Source of the DNA: Gordionus sp. m RMFG-2023
Lineage: Eukaryota; Nematomorpha; Gordioida; Chordodea; Parachordodidae
Direction of reading: 5' to 3'
Assembly: GCF_954871325.1 (NCBI RefSeq)
Contig: NC_088776.1
Span: 21,247,508 to 21,311,507 of the forward strand
Length of the DNA stretch: 64,000 nt
Below, piece by piece: positions 36,801 through 49,527 of this stretch. How positions within the stretch are numbered: position 1 is the first letter of the stretch; the number at the start of each line of letters is the position of its first letter. The translations under genes were made by a program, and so were the position numbers. The notes beneath the pieces are model-generated. The model worked only from the letters and a program-made list of their open reading frames with translations. It made no database searches and was not told where the DNA came from.

Positions 36801-39800
36801 TAGTTATTATATAGTTCTATTTTTTTTAAAGAAACTGTCTGTATAATTTATTGTAAAAATTACTTAACCTTATTCTTAATAAAATAATTAGGTACCTTAA
36901 GCAGACATCTGATAAAACATAAAATATATACTTCTAATGATGAAAATGAAAATATCTCAAAAAACACAATCTACTCTTAATTTTAATATGCCCTCTACAA
37001 GCACAAAATCATTTTTTTCATTACCATTGGATAAATTTTATTGTTTATATAATACTCTTATATTTAATAAAATGATAAAACAAATCAAATTAGTTTAAAA
37101 AAATATGTTTTTTAAACAAATAAAAAGACCGGTCCAGGACCGGTCTTTTTATTTAGGACCACGGTCTGGATCGATCTTTTTCTTAAGGACCGTGATCCGG
37201 TCCGGTCCGAGGGTATCGGCCCAGTCCGGACCGAAGACCGGACCGTGACCTTCACTATATTGTATACACATTTGGTGGATAGGGGGGATTTTTATTTTAA
37301 AACGATATTTACGAAATAGACGAATTTGCTATAGGGGGAATCCACCCCCTTTGGTTATGCGCCTGACGTGGTTATAAATGGCAAGCGCCTTCAAAGATGA
37401 TGAAAGGATACCATCTTCGTGTCATATATTAAATGACATAATCATATGATGAAATACTGGTTTACCTTTAGCGGCAATTGATATAAGAAAAGAATCATAA
37501 ACGAATTAGATAATTTTCTATACATTCAAAGAATGCTCGATTAATCTGAGCGCAGACTCATCCCACAATAAATGAAGTTTATCTATGGAAACAAATTTAA
37601 TAAAATTTTATCAACCTTCCGGTGATACGATAATAATAAAACACCTAAGAACAAGTTATAAAAGAAAGATAGACTTGATTCTAGATCCAAATTTTAAGTT
37701 TTTAACTGATGTAGAAAAACAAAAATAATTACAACAATTTTGTAACTGCAATATATAATTAATCTCGATGATATGCATCTAACTATACCCACTCACATTT
37801 TTACATCCATAAAAAACCACATATTTATTACTGAACCATTTATAAAATTCTGATATTTTCTGATTCTGATGAAATGTCAACATCTACCTACGATTATGAG
37901 GATGAACTAAAAAGGTTCATCGGCCATAAAATATTAATCAAGATATTTTGAAGTTATGGAAGCAGCTGTTTATTAAATTGAATATTATTATTGAGCCATT
38001 ACAACCAGACCCAAAGATATACGTTTCAAATTCGGAGAACACGCAATGCCTTTAATTAAATCTTGTTTTTTAAAAAAATTCTTAAGATAGAGTTATAAAT
38101 TACATAATATTTTATAGCTCTTAAAATTCTACATTGGAAAATATGAAAAAAAATTTAAAAAAATCAGTGTTTTCTTATTTTGGTAAAAATAACAAATTAA
38201 CATTGTTGAGAAAATATTTTTTTGGGTATTGATCGTTAGGAATGCTTATTACCCCTTCATATTTAACTTGTTTGATCATGAATATCGATAGTCATTTTGG
38301 TTTTTTTAATTTTATTTAAATTTTTATTAATAAGAAAATATAATACAGATTATATTTAATAGAAATATGTATTTTGTTGATATTAATATTAAAAAATTTA
38401 TTGAAAATAACTAGACTTGTGGTGCCGCCGGCAATTTTATTAACGCCGGAAAAGTCGCCGATTAAGATGCGCGACGCATCAGGCTTTTTTTTTTAGAGGC
38501 GGCTCGGTGTGTAGAATTTTTAGAATGCTATTTAATTATATTTATATATTAAATTATAATTATTTAAATTTGAATATTAACATTAATAAAATATGAATTG
38601 TATTGTATAAAATAAATATATATGTTTTGATGTGCTGTTAGATTATTGTTATTTGGTTCTTTAAACAATAAAGGAATGATTGATTTGAAAGGTTGATTTT
38701 TAAATAAAATGATTATTAAAAAATAAATTGTCTAAAAAATTAATATAAGATAATTGATTGAAACCATATTATCTGATATCGATAGTATAACAGAGGAATT
38801 CCATTTAATAAACTAAAGAATATAGATGGTAACTGATGCTGGGACTGATGTCAAGAGAAGCGTAAGATTGGGATTATGAGCATCATTAATGCCTAGGGCA
38901 TGGACTTCATAATTTAGTTATAGTTGATGACATAAAAAAGTTGCCAGAATCAATATTCTGATTTAAAAAAATAGAGAAATAATTTCAGCCCTTAGATATC
39001 GAGCAGCTGATATCAGTTTATGAGGCAGGCCATATTTTGGATATTGGTGATTCCTATTCATACCTTGATGAACATTTTGATATCTCTGGTTATAAATTGT
39101 ATTTCACCAACAGATCTAATTAGGATGAAAACTTTGTAATTAAATTGCCTTACCCACTAGCACAACATATTAATTATGCTATATAGTATCCAACATGATT
39201 CTTATAAATAATGTTCTAAATAAAATAGGAAAACAACCCTTAAAACTTTTTAATAACAAATGGTAGATATAATTGACTAGCTTTAAACATTAAATCCATT
39301 TAGAAAGTCGGTGGAATTTCTTTCCTCTTAAAAGGGATCGATAATAAATTTAGGGTTATTATATCATAGTAAAGTAGAAACACCTATACTAAACAATAAA
39401 TCTGATTGCTCAGATATCACTTGCCTAATGCAAAAAAAAGCTTGACCATAGGTTTCCGATTACCGAAATTTAAGTAATTTTATATTCTATTTTTATTAAT
39501 AAAATTTTATTTTAAACATTGGATATTATCGACACTACTTGATACGAGATTTCGAAATCTTAAAATTGTTTCAGAATATTTAAATTCGAAATTTTACATC
39601 ATTGCAATTTTTAATTAGATATTTAAAACTTTTAGAGCATAATAGAAATGCACAGAGCGAGATACAAGTTGAAGATAATGGGCAAACATCCAGTTCATAC
39701 ATAGGTAAAATAGCTCGTAATCAGTCCCTTTCAAGCAACGATTATAACAACATTAACGATCTAGAATAAGAATGTTTCTTTTGCTAAGCCAATAGTATAC

Positions 39801-42800
39801 CAGAAGAGGATGCACTAACTTTTTTGGGAAAAAGCGATTGGAACTTCCTAAGCTTGATAATTTAGCTAGAAAGGTTCTTTGTATACCTGCAACCAGTACA
39901 CCTTCCCTGTATTAATACTCAATGCAAAAAGGACTACTTTATGTCCCACGAATCTGATAAAATACTATTTAAATCATTACTAAATGTGACTCCGATCTGA
40001 GTAAAAATGCATTTCCTTACTCTTTTTCTTAAATTTAAATAGGAATGAGACAGGAAACAATTTAAGAAATGAATTAAACTATGTATTAGATATAAGGACG
40101 CCAAAATAAATTATAAAAAAATGTAATATATTGAATTATGCCGAACGCTGATAAAAAGATATATAAGGACCTCCGACGTCAAATGAGGCTTTGGCGCACC
40201 GGTTTAAGTATAACTAATATAATGTTCAAAATCTATGGGAAGAGGTTTTTAATAACTTTATTGTTAAATACAATTATAATAAAATATAATGGTGTTATAG
40301 GTAAAAATAAGAATTTAATTTAAAAAAAGCGAATAGGTAGCAAAAGATCTAGTTTGCACATATATAGTACACAAGGCGTCAGCTGATCTTGGTAATCAAA
40401 TAAAATAAATAGGTGCTCTATATTTTTTAATAATTTATCTGGTCGACGGAATCAATGAAGGCTCAAAAATAAATGAAACAAGCTAGGGAGTACGTCAGCA
40501 GTTAGCTGAGGGTTAGAGAGATGGCAGCACGCCAGCACGGACACTGGGATAGGGTTAATATATATTTAAAAAAGGATTTAATAAAATTAGGTCGTTCATT
40601 TTTTAATAATGCATCTGAGCTATCCCATATTTATGCGTTTAAATTTGAACGGGACTCATATTTTTGGCACCTCTTTCTGAGGCAAATCATCACCAATAGT
40701 TAGCTAGGAGTTAAATAAATGGCAGCAATCCAGCACGGATACGGTTTATGTAACATTAAAATAGGGTTTCAATATTTTTAAAATCACTTCAAATATTTTA
40801 TTTTTTTAACCCTGATAAAATAAATTAATTTTTCTAAAAAAAATCCCCATTCAAAGCATTTAAACATTAAATTAGAGTTTTTTGTCGGAATATATTTTTG
40901 TCCAGACCTTTTTACCAAGGTCTATGTCCGTTAATCTTTATTTTATAATTACATTAATTTTTTAGAGCGAGCAGGGGAGAGGGGGGTGGGGTGAATAGAG
41001 ATAATTATTTAGCAAAATTACTTGATTGGGGGAGGGGGGTGGGTGTCTCCTTGGCTACGCCTCTGGGGAAAATATTTTGACATTGCTAGAGGTTACCTTT
41101 CGCAACACTTATCATTAATCTACAGTTATAAATTATGATAAGTATTGTATATAAGTGGAAAGTATACATTTTATTAATTATTTTTGCTATAGTAGGTATT
41201 ATCAGTCTTTTATCCTTTATTATGTTATTGTTCCAAAAAATATTTTCAAGTAACAATGAGTGATATATGATAAATTATACATATTAGAAATTTCATCATT
41301 TAATATACATTTATAAGGTATAATATTTAGATATTAAAGCTTTTTATTTTTTTGGCAAACCATCATATAAGATATAATTAATTAATAAAATTACATCAAA
41401 ATAATTTCAATAGATATAAAAAAAATATTTTTAAACAAACCATTTGTATTTTAGAAAGGAGAAGATAATACTATATAATAATATTGCCCCAAAATTATAA
41501 TGCGATATAAACTAAGGAAACCAGAAATTTATTAAATTTTTAAGTAATAATTAGTAATAAACAGTGCAGTAGTTCTATGGCACGCTAGTTCGCTAAAAAA
41601 AATAGAGGGCACGCAATTGAATTTTAAGATTAAAAAAACTTCTACATTTTTTTTTAAAATTATTTTTCACTAAATTCCCAAAAGGAACGAATCGAAACCT
41701 TAATATCAATTTTTGGAAATTTGTTTATTTACTTTTGATTACCAAGATCTATTTTGTATTTTTTTAATTTTTTTAAAATATATTTGTAAAATTTAAGAAA
41801 AGCTTTTAAAACCTAAATAAATTTTTTCTACAAATTTTTTTCCCCACAAACTACTAAAATTTAATAAGATCGCTCAAAATGTTACTTTTATAATTATTAA
41901 ATTTTAACATAAAATTTTATTTATAGAAAAATAATATGATATTATAAATCTTATAGCGTACACATGCTCTACATATTAAGGCGATAATTAAATGTTAGTA
42001 AATAGTATACGAATCAAAATTAATACCACTCAACATCTATGAATCAAATTGATCGCTATTACTTAGATTTATTTTTTAGATAAGTCGAAGGTTTAATTTT
42101 TGTTTTCATGTTTACTATTATAATCCCCTATTGTTTTGTGTTTAAAGTATTTTTTAGAGTTACATTTTTACTAAACAATAGACGGTTATCCTTCCCTTTT
42201 AAATAAAACTCAAATAAACTTTGGGTCCTATGACAAAAATTACTAATGAAACTATTCTTGATATTATGTATAGATCTAAAAATTAGTAAAATGTTAACCC
42301 GGTGAGATTTAAAATGCTCGCAAAAAAAATTTTTTCCATATTTTATCATTTGTTTTTATAAAAATATTTTTATTTAATAATAGTAATTAATATGTTAAAA
42401 TAATATTATATTCAAAAAATTTAAAAGGACTTTCAGGGAAAGGTTAAGCTAAATTTTTCCCACATTTTTAGGGGACATACCCTCCCAACTACACCACAGT
42501 AAATGACCTAATTTTTCCCATTTTTAGTAGAGACGAGGCCCGACCGATTCTTAAAATCAATATTTTTGTAACCGGGATGAGGTTGGAAAAAGTATTTTAA
42601 AAACCGGGTCGGGCCGGATTAGTAAAAGCAATAGGATAAGTTATAAAATTATTTTTAAAAAACCAAATAAACTTATAACGATTTACAAATACATATAACA
42701 AAATTATTCGAATAAAAAGAATCGAATACGAATAAGAAAAATATCTGTAGAATAATTTTTTATCTATTATTCGATCGAATTGGTACAATTTAAAATTATT

Positions 42801-45800
42801 ATAAATAAGTAAATATTCAAAATTATTCATAAATATTTGAAATTATTATTAATCATTTCATGTTCCTTGCAGGATTTTTTACTTTTTTCCCACATATATA
42901 AATCACTTATTTAATATTCCATTTTTCAAAATATTTTTAAAGAATTATGTTTTTGAACCGATTCATTATTCGACGAATCAATTCGAATAATGTTTTTATT
43001 ATTTGATTTGAAAATACGAATAAGGCAAATATTCGATTCATATTTTTATATATATAAGACCAAATTTTACTAATGGCCGTGCCTGAAAATTATATATTTT
43101 TAATATGCCTTTTCTGCAGACCTCTGATTATGTTAGACCTACAAGAGATAACCCAAACTGGTTTTCTGAACCTATTTTAAATTTATCCCTGAACCCGAAT
43201 GTAATTTGTATTTTTTATTTTCCTCATGGGTTTTCATTATTCTCATGAAATAATTATATAAGCCTTGCAATCTACCACGTTCGTCCCTTATTGAGTATAT
43301 CTCTTTTCATAAGTTTAAGATAGCTGGTGAAATAATAGAGTATATTTTTATTTGTAGATTTAAATTTAAAAAAAACATAACATTTAATAAGTATTAGATA
43401 ATTTAAAACTCATTGGAATAGATCATTACGCGTTCTACATAAACACAATATAGAAAATGTATTAATCATAAAAATTAAATTTAACACTTACTTTTAATCC
43501 TCCACAAACTCACTCCTCTTAAGTCCTAAACCATTTTCCCTAACAAATTTTTTAACCAGAATCGGGAGTAGAACCTTAACCGAGCCAAAATGAAAATGAG
43601 TGAAACAAATTGTTAGAGATGCTGTGTCTATTCTAAATATATTTTCATAAAAAATATCATGACAATAAGGCATTTTTGGCTGTAGTATCGATTATTTGAT
43701 ATAGATATATTTTGCGTTATTTATTATATTAAAAATATTTAATTCCATCTTTTATATTAATTTATTAATATTCAAGACAAATTTTATTTTACACTCTGGA
43801 TAAATCCCAGAAAAAATTCTCAGATTTAATATACTTAAACGCGCTCCTTAGAAGATAATGAACAAGGACACATTTTGCACCCAACAAACTTTATATGATT
43901 TTTTTTTAAATGAATCAGAATTTTTTTATATTTGTGAAGATTATCCTAATATTAAGCTGCTATTCCTAAAGTATAGCATAGTACTATCCTCCCTTGCTCG
44001 CCTTGGGAAGACATTTTAGTTTGGGTAAAATGTGTTTAAAGATAAACGGGGATACCTCACTAATGAAAACTTTGAGAATATTTTATCATTAAAAGCTAAT
44101 AATAATATTTTATCAAATAATTATTTATTTTACATGTATTTATAAAATAAATAAAAGGTGTTTGTTTCATTTCAAAATTTAAAAATAGATTCCCATTTTG
44201 ATACACGATTATAATTTTAAACATTATATCTTAAAAAAATTGTATCTATATTTAAATAAATTATTCATAATATATTGCTAGTGACCCTTTTGACAATGTA
44301 TCTGTATCTAGATATGAAATCAACTACTGGTTCGAGTCTCTGATAATATTTCTGGAATCCAAAATTCAAATGCTAAAGGCGCTAAACTATTATAAAAGGA
44401 ATTCTCATTAGCGAAGGTCAACTAAACCCATATCAGACCACTTTATAATCCAAAAGATGTGGTCGGTTGTATTTAGATCGAGTTTAGAAATTTAGATATT
44501 TTATCAGCCAAATCTATCCGGTCGATTTTATTTGGTATTTTAACACGACCTGAATGCTGCCTCCACTTTTTGGATTTTTAGGATTGTTGACCGGTCTAAA
44601 CAGATTCTGGTTAAAAATTAATTATTTTATGCACAACTTTGTAATTTATGTTTTACTTCCTATTTTTTATAAGCTATTGAAGTGTTTTATATTTTTAATG
44701 CGACTGTGCAATTTTTTACCGGTCTGATATTTAAAATGATTTTTATTTACCATCTATCTTTAAATCAATATGATAAAAAAAATTATTATTTTTATTTTCT
44801 ATAAAAAAAAACTAAATTTAAACTACAAGCAAAACAAAAAAACAATGTTTGGTTTCTCATATCTAAGGCGATATTTGACGTATATTATCACGAAAAGTGT
44901 ATTTTTTTTTATTCCTCAAAAGTGAATCATCTCATTTAATATCGATGGGCAAAGCTTAATGCTAAATGATGCTAAATGTGGCTCGTTCGATACAAATAAA
45001 ACTAAAAAAGAACAATATCACATTTTTAGCTACTCATTCTTTTATAATGAGTTGATATATTTTAAACATTTGAATTTTGGTTATTTTTCTTTTATTCATT
45101 TATTATTAAGGAAATTTAAACGTAAAATTAAAAATAATGGAATTTATGGGGATTCGAAATCTTTCAATTTTATATCTATTACTGAGGGCGATTTTTAAAT
45201 ATCAAAAATCTGATTTGGCGTATAAAGTGCCAACACTGAATTTCAAACAATTTTACCTTTAATTTTTTAATTTACATTTAATTTATCTCATTTTTATACA
45301 AATTTTTCGTATAAATTGAAAAAATGCACAAAATTTAATGGCAAAAATTGTCTAAAATTTACAGGTTACACATGCTGGATAGATTTCCGATCAAATCAAT
45401 TTAAAAATTGCCCTTAATAAATTATATAAAATTGAGATATTCTGAATTCCCTTGGATTTCATATCCCAATATGACATTTACAATCATAAAATAGCCAAAA
45501 GCATTGATAATATTGAATTTGTTTTTTTTTGGAAATATCGATCTCATCTTTTCTAAACGGTGAATAAAGTCCCGATTAGATATTTAATATCGACGTAGCC
45601 TTAATTTTTGATCATTTCTCTAATTAAAAATTAATTATATTAATGAATTTTATTTAGAGACAAAGATTGGACTTTTCGAGAGGCGTGTTTTGAAATAGCA
45701 AGGAGAGAAAAATACGGCTTGCCACATGTAGACATGAACCTAATCCCACCTGAGAGGGTGATTTTGCCGTCCGACGAAGAACTTGGAGATTTTGAAATCA

Positions 45801-45808
45801 TTATTTAA
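33869..45808 (+). CDS. NDUFB11: NADH:ubiquinone oxidoreductase subunit NDUFB11 (ESSS/NP15.6)
   Basis: Single-pass accessory subunit of mitochondrial complex I in the inner membrane. Three exons: 33869-34039, 34084-34217 and 45658-45808, joined in phases 0 and 2, giving 151 residues, the usual size. The N-terminus MVLRFIKFLSLNAFKKS is basic and suits a mitochondrial import signal. Exon 2 encodes SFGYHETDQFIDTWRARYVFFWGVSIFLVP, matching the SHGYD.D...D.WN.R..FFFGVSI block and membrane segment. Exon 3 encodes DWTFREACFEIARREKYGLP and ends LPSDEELGDFEIII, nearly the same as the C-terminus of invertebrate homologs. Intron 1 is 44 nt; intron 2 (GTTAGT...TTTAG) is about 11.4 kb and holds hAT relics, MITEs and other repeats. 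The first 2.1 kb of intron 2 (34218-36369) is plain AT-rich sequence with nothing recognised. Confidence 0.93.
36370..37257. mobile_element. hAT element/MITE (888 bp) with GGACCG-rich ends, perfect 8-bp duplication
   Basis: Ends TAGTGAAGGTCA and TGACCTTCACTA; TATTGTAT is duplicated exactly (36362-36369, 37258-37265). The outer 140 bp on each side are inverted copies packed with GGTCCGGAC/GACCGGTC motifs spaced by T-rich runs. The middle (about 36890-37025) reads TLSRHLIKHKIY, a scrap of BED zinc finger (LSRHL..KH), so the MITE probably derives from an autonomous hAT. Lies in NDUFB11 intron 2. Confidence 0.85.
37390..38060 (+). pseudogene. Probable hAT transposase scraps
   Basis: Plus-strand pieces include TSYKRKIDLILDPNFKFL (like the ALILDPRFK block) near 37640 and DELKRFIGHK...ILKLWKQLF near 37905-37970. 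Frames are broken. Possibly part of the same old copy as 38780-39990. Confidence 0.4.
38405..38515. other. Isolated GC-rich patch with a perfect hairpin
   Basis: In a region of more than 80% A+T by eye, this patch holds GTGCCGCCGGCAAT, ACGCCGG, GTCGCCGAT and the hairpin GATGCG-CGA-CGCATC, followed by CAGGC, a T-run and GGCGGCTCGG. I cannot assign it: a repeat end, a decayed RNA gene, or contamination-like debris are all possible. Confidence 0.35.
38780..39990 (+). pseudogene. hAT transposase relic in NDUFB11 intron 2
   Basis: Around 38825-38930 the plus strand gives TDAGTDVKRSVRLG and then CLGHGLHNLVIVDDIKKLP, the hAT block with the conserved His-rich C..H.LHN.V. Around 39850-39915 it gives LPKLDNLARKVLCIPATSTPS, the start of the C-terminal dimerisation block. 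Stops and frame changes throughout; ends not found. Confidence 0.6.
40500..40755 (+). repeat. Two related copies of a ~50-bp motif
   Basis: GTTAGCTGAGGGTTAGAGAGATGGCAGCA..CCAGCACGGACAC at about 40500 recurs as GTTAGCTAGGAGTTAAATAAATGGCAGCA..CCAGCACGGATAC at about 40697. The spacing of about 196 nt and the preceding GTCGGCGC-like richer text at 40180 suggest a SINE-like or foldback repeat. Not identified further. Confidence 0.4.
40756..45657. other. Remainder of NDUFB11 intron 2
   Basis: Holds G-rich repeat text at 40965-41065 ending in TTGGCTACGCCTCTGG, a GC-flecked repeat at 42530-43130 (GAGGCCCGACC on the left, TGCAGACCTCTG on the right, like the 25106 family), a possible hAT-like repeat at 44410-44600, and at 44715-44900 a copy of the sequence found at 22915-23070. 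Open frames at 42128-42349 (minus) and 44959-45198 (plus) are not recognised and lie within repeat text. Confidence 0.4.
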
Positions 45809-45827
45809 TTATATTTTTTGTGAATTC

Positions 45828-45833
45828 AATAAA
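45828..45833 (+). other. Polyadenylation signal of NDUFB11
   Basis: AATAAA 20 nt after the stop codon, followed by T-rich sequence; supports the call of the terminal exon. Confidence 0.6.
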
Positions 45834-46333
45834 GAAATGCATTTTTTTGCCCTAGATTATGTATAATGTTGATATATTTCAAGTCTTTAATAAATTATAA
45901 TATAAATCTATTTCATTGTGTATTGATGTTTTATTTAACTATCAATCATCATGTTTTGGCATTTTCAAAATATTCTTTTGAGGCCAAGAAAATGACGAAA
46001 GGGGTAAATCCTAGAATAGAAAAACAATATTAAATCGAAAAATATCTAATATAAAAATCTAGCTGAGCTCTTTTCAATATTTCTGAGTGATTTACTAATG
46101 ATTAATAGCAAGCATTATAATAATTAAGTAAGAGTTGCTCTAAAATATTGACGCTTTCTCATCATTTAAAAAATTAATTTTACTCGTTTTTCTTAGAAAA
46201 CATGTGTTTTTTTATTTTTAAAATATATTAAATAAAATTGGCTAAATTGCCAAAAAGTTACGGTCCAACAAAAGCGTTAGTATTAGAGTTTTTCTCATTT
46301 TTAAAAAATAAAAGGCTTTTCAATTTTCAAATT

Positions 46334-46468
46334 ATGCGAAATAACGTGCTTCCATTTGAATCATTTAAAAGATTAAATTCGGAAACTTATCAAATGACTG
46401 ATTCGTCAACTGCATCAAATTCCTCTATTATTTTTAATTCAAGTAATCACTCAATCGAATCAAATAAG
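46334..46468 (+). CDS. Possible 5' coding exon of the MiT/TFE gene
   Basis: ATG at 46334, 45 codons, ending at a GTAAAA donor in phase 0, which would join in frame to the exon at 48225 across a 1.76-kb intron. The peptide (MRNNVLPFESFKRLNSE..., then Ser/Asn-rich) does not show the SRILLRQQL motif expected in long MITF/TFEB isoforms, so it is only a positional candidate. The frame is open upstream to 46238 without ATG. Confidence 0.25.
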
Positions 46469-48224
46469 GTAAAAAAAATTTTAATTTAGTTTAAAATTGA
46501 CTTTTTATTAATTTTTTCGTAATTTATTATTTAAGAAGATATAAAGTTCAAGTGATATAATTTATAAAAACTAATATTTTCTAAATATGATTTATAAATG
46601 TTCCCAAATTAGATTTTAAAAAAAAGTTCCAATACTCTCAGCCGCCTAAAATGATAACAGCAGAATTAGGCAAAATACTTATCATAGTATTTAGTTGCAA
46701 CTATAAAATACTTTCAGAAAAATGAAAGTTCCTTTCGTTAGTTATCTATAATATAAAATTTCATTCAAAATACCTAAAAATTTTAAAATATTTTTGGAAA
46801 TGTTTGTTTATACAAAAAGAATTATTTTTTATAGAAAACTCTAAAAAAAATAAATATAAATATATGCAGTTCATTATAAAATAAATATACAAATTAGTTC
46901 CTTTAGCTAATTTTTAAAAAAATCCATCGCCATCTATTCAGTTTATTAAATTAAAGTTACAACAGAAAGCAATCTATTAAACAAAAGCTGAAGATAGGCG
47001 CATTATTAAAACTAATAAATATTTATTTAATTTATGGATTCTTAAAAATGATATATTTCAAAAGATGGATTTCTTAAATATTGTAAAATAGTTATTTCTA
47101 TTTTAGTATTTGGTTATGATTGTAAGGCTCTTGATTTTTGAAGAAAAATAGTCGTCGTCATTTGACTGTATTGGCTAGAATTTTCTAATTACGAGATAGT
47201 GTCACCAAAGAAGATTATTTGGGGCATCTCTTTTTTTAATGTAAATATTAATATTTTTCGAAGGTCCAAATCCCAACTATACTATTTTTAAAAATAGATC
47301 CAGACTATCAAAAATCAGCATTTATTTTTTAAGTAACGTTAAAATTATAAGAGCTTGGGGAAAATGATTTATTTTAATGCATACATTTTTTTTCCCAATC
47401 GAATCCGGTGGAATAGTCCGTATAGGATCTTATCCTTTACTTCCCCAACATAAGTCACCGTTTCTCATCGTGCAATTATTATCTCGACCCATTCGTCAGC
47501 ACCTTATTATTAATGGGATCATGTTCAAGCTTTACAATATCTTAATATTACAGACATGCACTTTCCCCCCTCAAGAAAACACTAAAATTATTAAAGAAAT
47601 ATTTCTATTTTATGAAGTGACGTCTTGTAAAAAAAAAATACTGATATCTCCTTATTTTTAAAATAACATTCAAAATACTAATGACATAAAATCATTGTGA
47701 TTCAAGGCTTAGAAATTTGAATCTTATGTTTACTTTTGAAAAGGTTATTTGTTTTAGTTATTTTTTGTTTATATTCTATTTATAGTATTACATCAAATAT
47801 AGCAATTCTAATCCAAAAGCTTTCACACCCTGTGTCAGATTTTCATATTTTAAATATTAAGGTTGCATTGGTAAACAAGCACCTTTTTTGGATAGTCAAA
47901 AATTGGCGTGAATCTATGAAATTAAATATAAACAACTTTACCTTCATTTGCCAAATTTTTAAATAAATATACATTTTTATCTTGGTTCTTTTTTAGTTTA
48001 AAAATTTGCTTTTTCCAAAAAATGTTTTTGTTTTGCTTTAAATTGTCCAAAAAAAATCGCATTTGGTTCGAGGCCTAGTTGCAATTTTGACATCCTAGTT
48101 TAAAAAAAATTACTTGCAACCTAAACTTAAGTGATCACCTTGTGGTTTCCTTTATAAATATATTTTGCGAATTCAAATCGATTTCCAAATAATTTGTGTA
48201 AAAAAATAATGCTTTTATTTACAG
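46469..48224. other. Interval upstream of the MiT/TFE exons
   Basis: AT-rich. A less AT-rich open frame at 47377-47661 (94 codons, plus) and another at 47736-47966 are not recognised. No transposon ends were found. It is probably the first intron and/or promoter of the MiT/TFE gene. Confidence 0.4.
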
Positions 48225-49235
48225 GACATAAGCCCTCTAGCACATCCCACATCATATCACATTCAGGAACTTTACAAAAAATACACAGATCTAGACGAAA
48301 AAAAGATTGATCCGATCAACAATAATAAATATAGAGGTTATTATAAAAACTTCCAAACCAATGTAAATGGAGATAATTGCTATGTGCTACCTCATTTAGA
48401 AGAAGAGATCAATTTTTCTGACATGATTACCTATGATTTCAATTCAAAATCCGAATTGGAAAGAGAAAAATATACAAAGAATGGCAAAGATCAAGGATTT
48501 TATGTAAAAAAAATATTGATATTATAATAAAATATAACCTAATTTTAGATCGAAAAGTTCGATAGAGAATTGGACATGATCGAAGATCTCATAAAAACCG
48601 ATTATGAAATCAAGTGTTTTCCGGGTGATGATATCTCGAATAATGTAATTTCATTAATAAAAAAAATTTCATTTTTTTATTAAAATCCCTGTTAGTTTCA
48701 AAGTTCTGCATCTTGCCCTGATTATATCTTAACAAAAAATTCTGATTGCAGTGAAAAATACCGGCATTATGACAATATAAATTATGGCGGCAAGGACAGG
48801 GTAAAGAAAAACAATCACAATCGAGGTTTTTTTTAAATATTTATATTATATAAACCTTATTCACTCATTTAAAAAATAGTTGAAAGAGCTAGAAGAGACA
48901 ATATTAATTACCGAATCAAAGAGCTCGCCTCTTTATTGCCTACCAGTATTTTGGCGTAAGTTTTAATTGACAAATAAATGATTTTATTCGCCATATTACA
49001 TATTATATAGGGATATTAAACATAATAAAGGCACTATTTTAAAGGCTTCCGTTAATTACATCAAAGAATGTCAGAATTATGAGGAAAAAATTAAAAGTTT
49101 AGAAGAGAGACAAAAAGGTTTAGAACAATTGTGCACTAATTTGCTGAAGAAACTACAAGTTATTACAATTTTTTAAAATAATATCTCATATGTTTTTAGG
49201 TTATAGAAAAGGGTCAGTTTCCATTACCAGAATAA
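48225..49235 (+). CDS. MiT/TFE family bHLH-leucine zipper transcription factor (MITF/TFEB-like)
   Basis: Nuclear factor that binds E-box/CLEAR-type sites and controls lysosomal and lineage genes. Exons 48225-48503, 48549-48644, 48696-48825, 48880-48955, 49011-49158, 49200-49235; all GT-AG, frame kept, 254 residues to TAA. Order of blocks matches the family: HPTSYHIQELYKKY (cf. NPTSYHLQQ); the acidic activation helix ELDMIEDLIKTDYE (cf. VIDDIISLESSY); SASCPDYI; basic region KKNNHNRVERARRDNINYR with the DNA-contacting His, Glu and Arg kept; helix 1 IKELASLLP; helix 2 NKGTILKASVNYIKECQ; zipper SLEERQKGLEQLCTNLLKKLQ. One basic Arg of ERRRR is Ala. The 96-, 76- and 148-nt exon lengths match my recollection of vertebrate MITF. 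The 5' end is not established: 48225 is an acceptor, so upstream coding exon(s) exist. Confidence 0.92.
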
Positions 49236-49375
49236 AATTCATAGTAACAGACCATTCCATGAATTAAAGAATATTTGATTTTTAATCCATAATTAATCAT
49301 GATAAAATACGGGTATAAATTTGATGAGCCTTATTTAAATACAATCATTTGTTATATATTATAATTTAGTTTTTA

Positions 49376-49381
49376 AATAAA
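49376..49381 (+). other. Candidate polyadenylation signal of the MiT/TFE gene
   Basis: AATAAA about 140 nt after the stop codon; first match downstream, in AT-rich sequence. Confidence 0.35.
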
Positions 49382-49527
49382 TGTATATAAAATCATTTAT
49401 AATAATATTTATGCCTTAAATATTAAACTTTTGAGTATTTCAATGATCAATTCAATAAATTATAATTCATTAATCATTTTTATACATGCTATATATAATT
49501 TTATATTGAAAATTAAAAAAAAAATTG

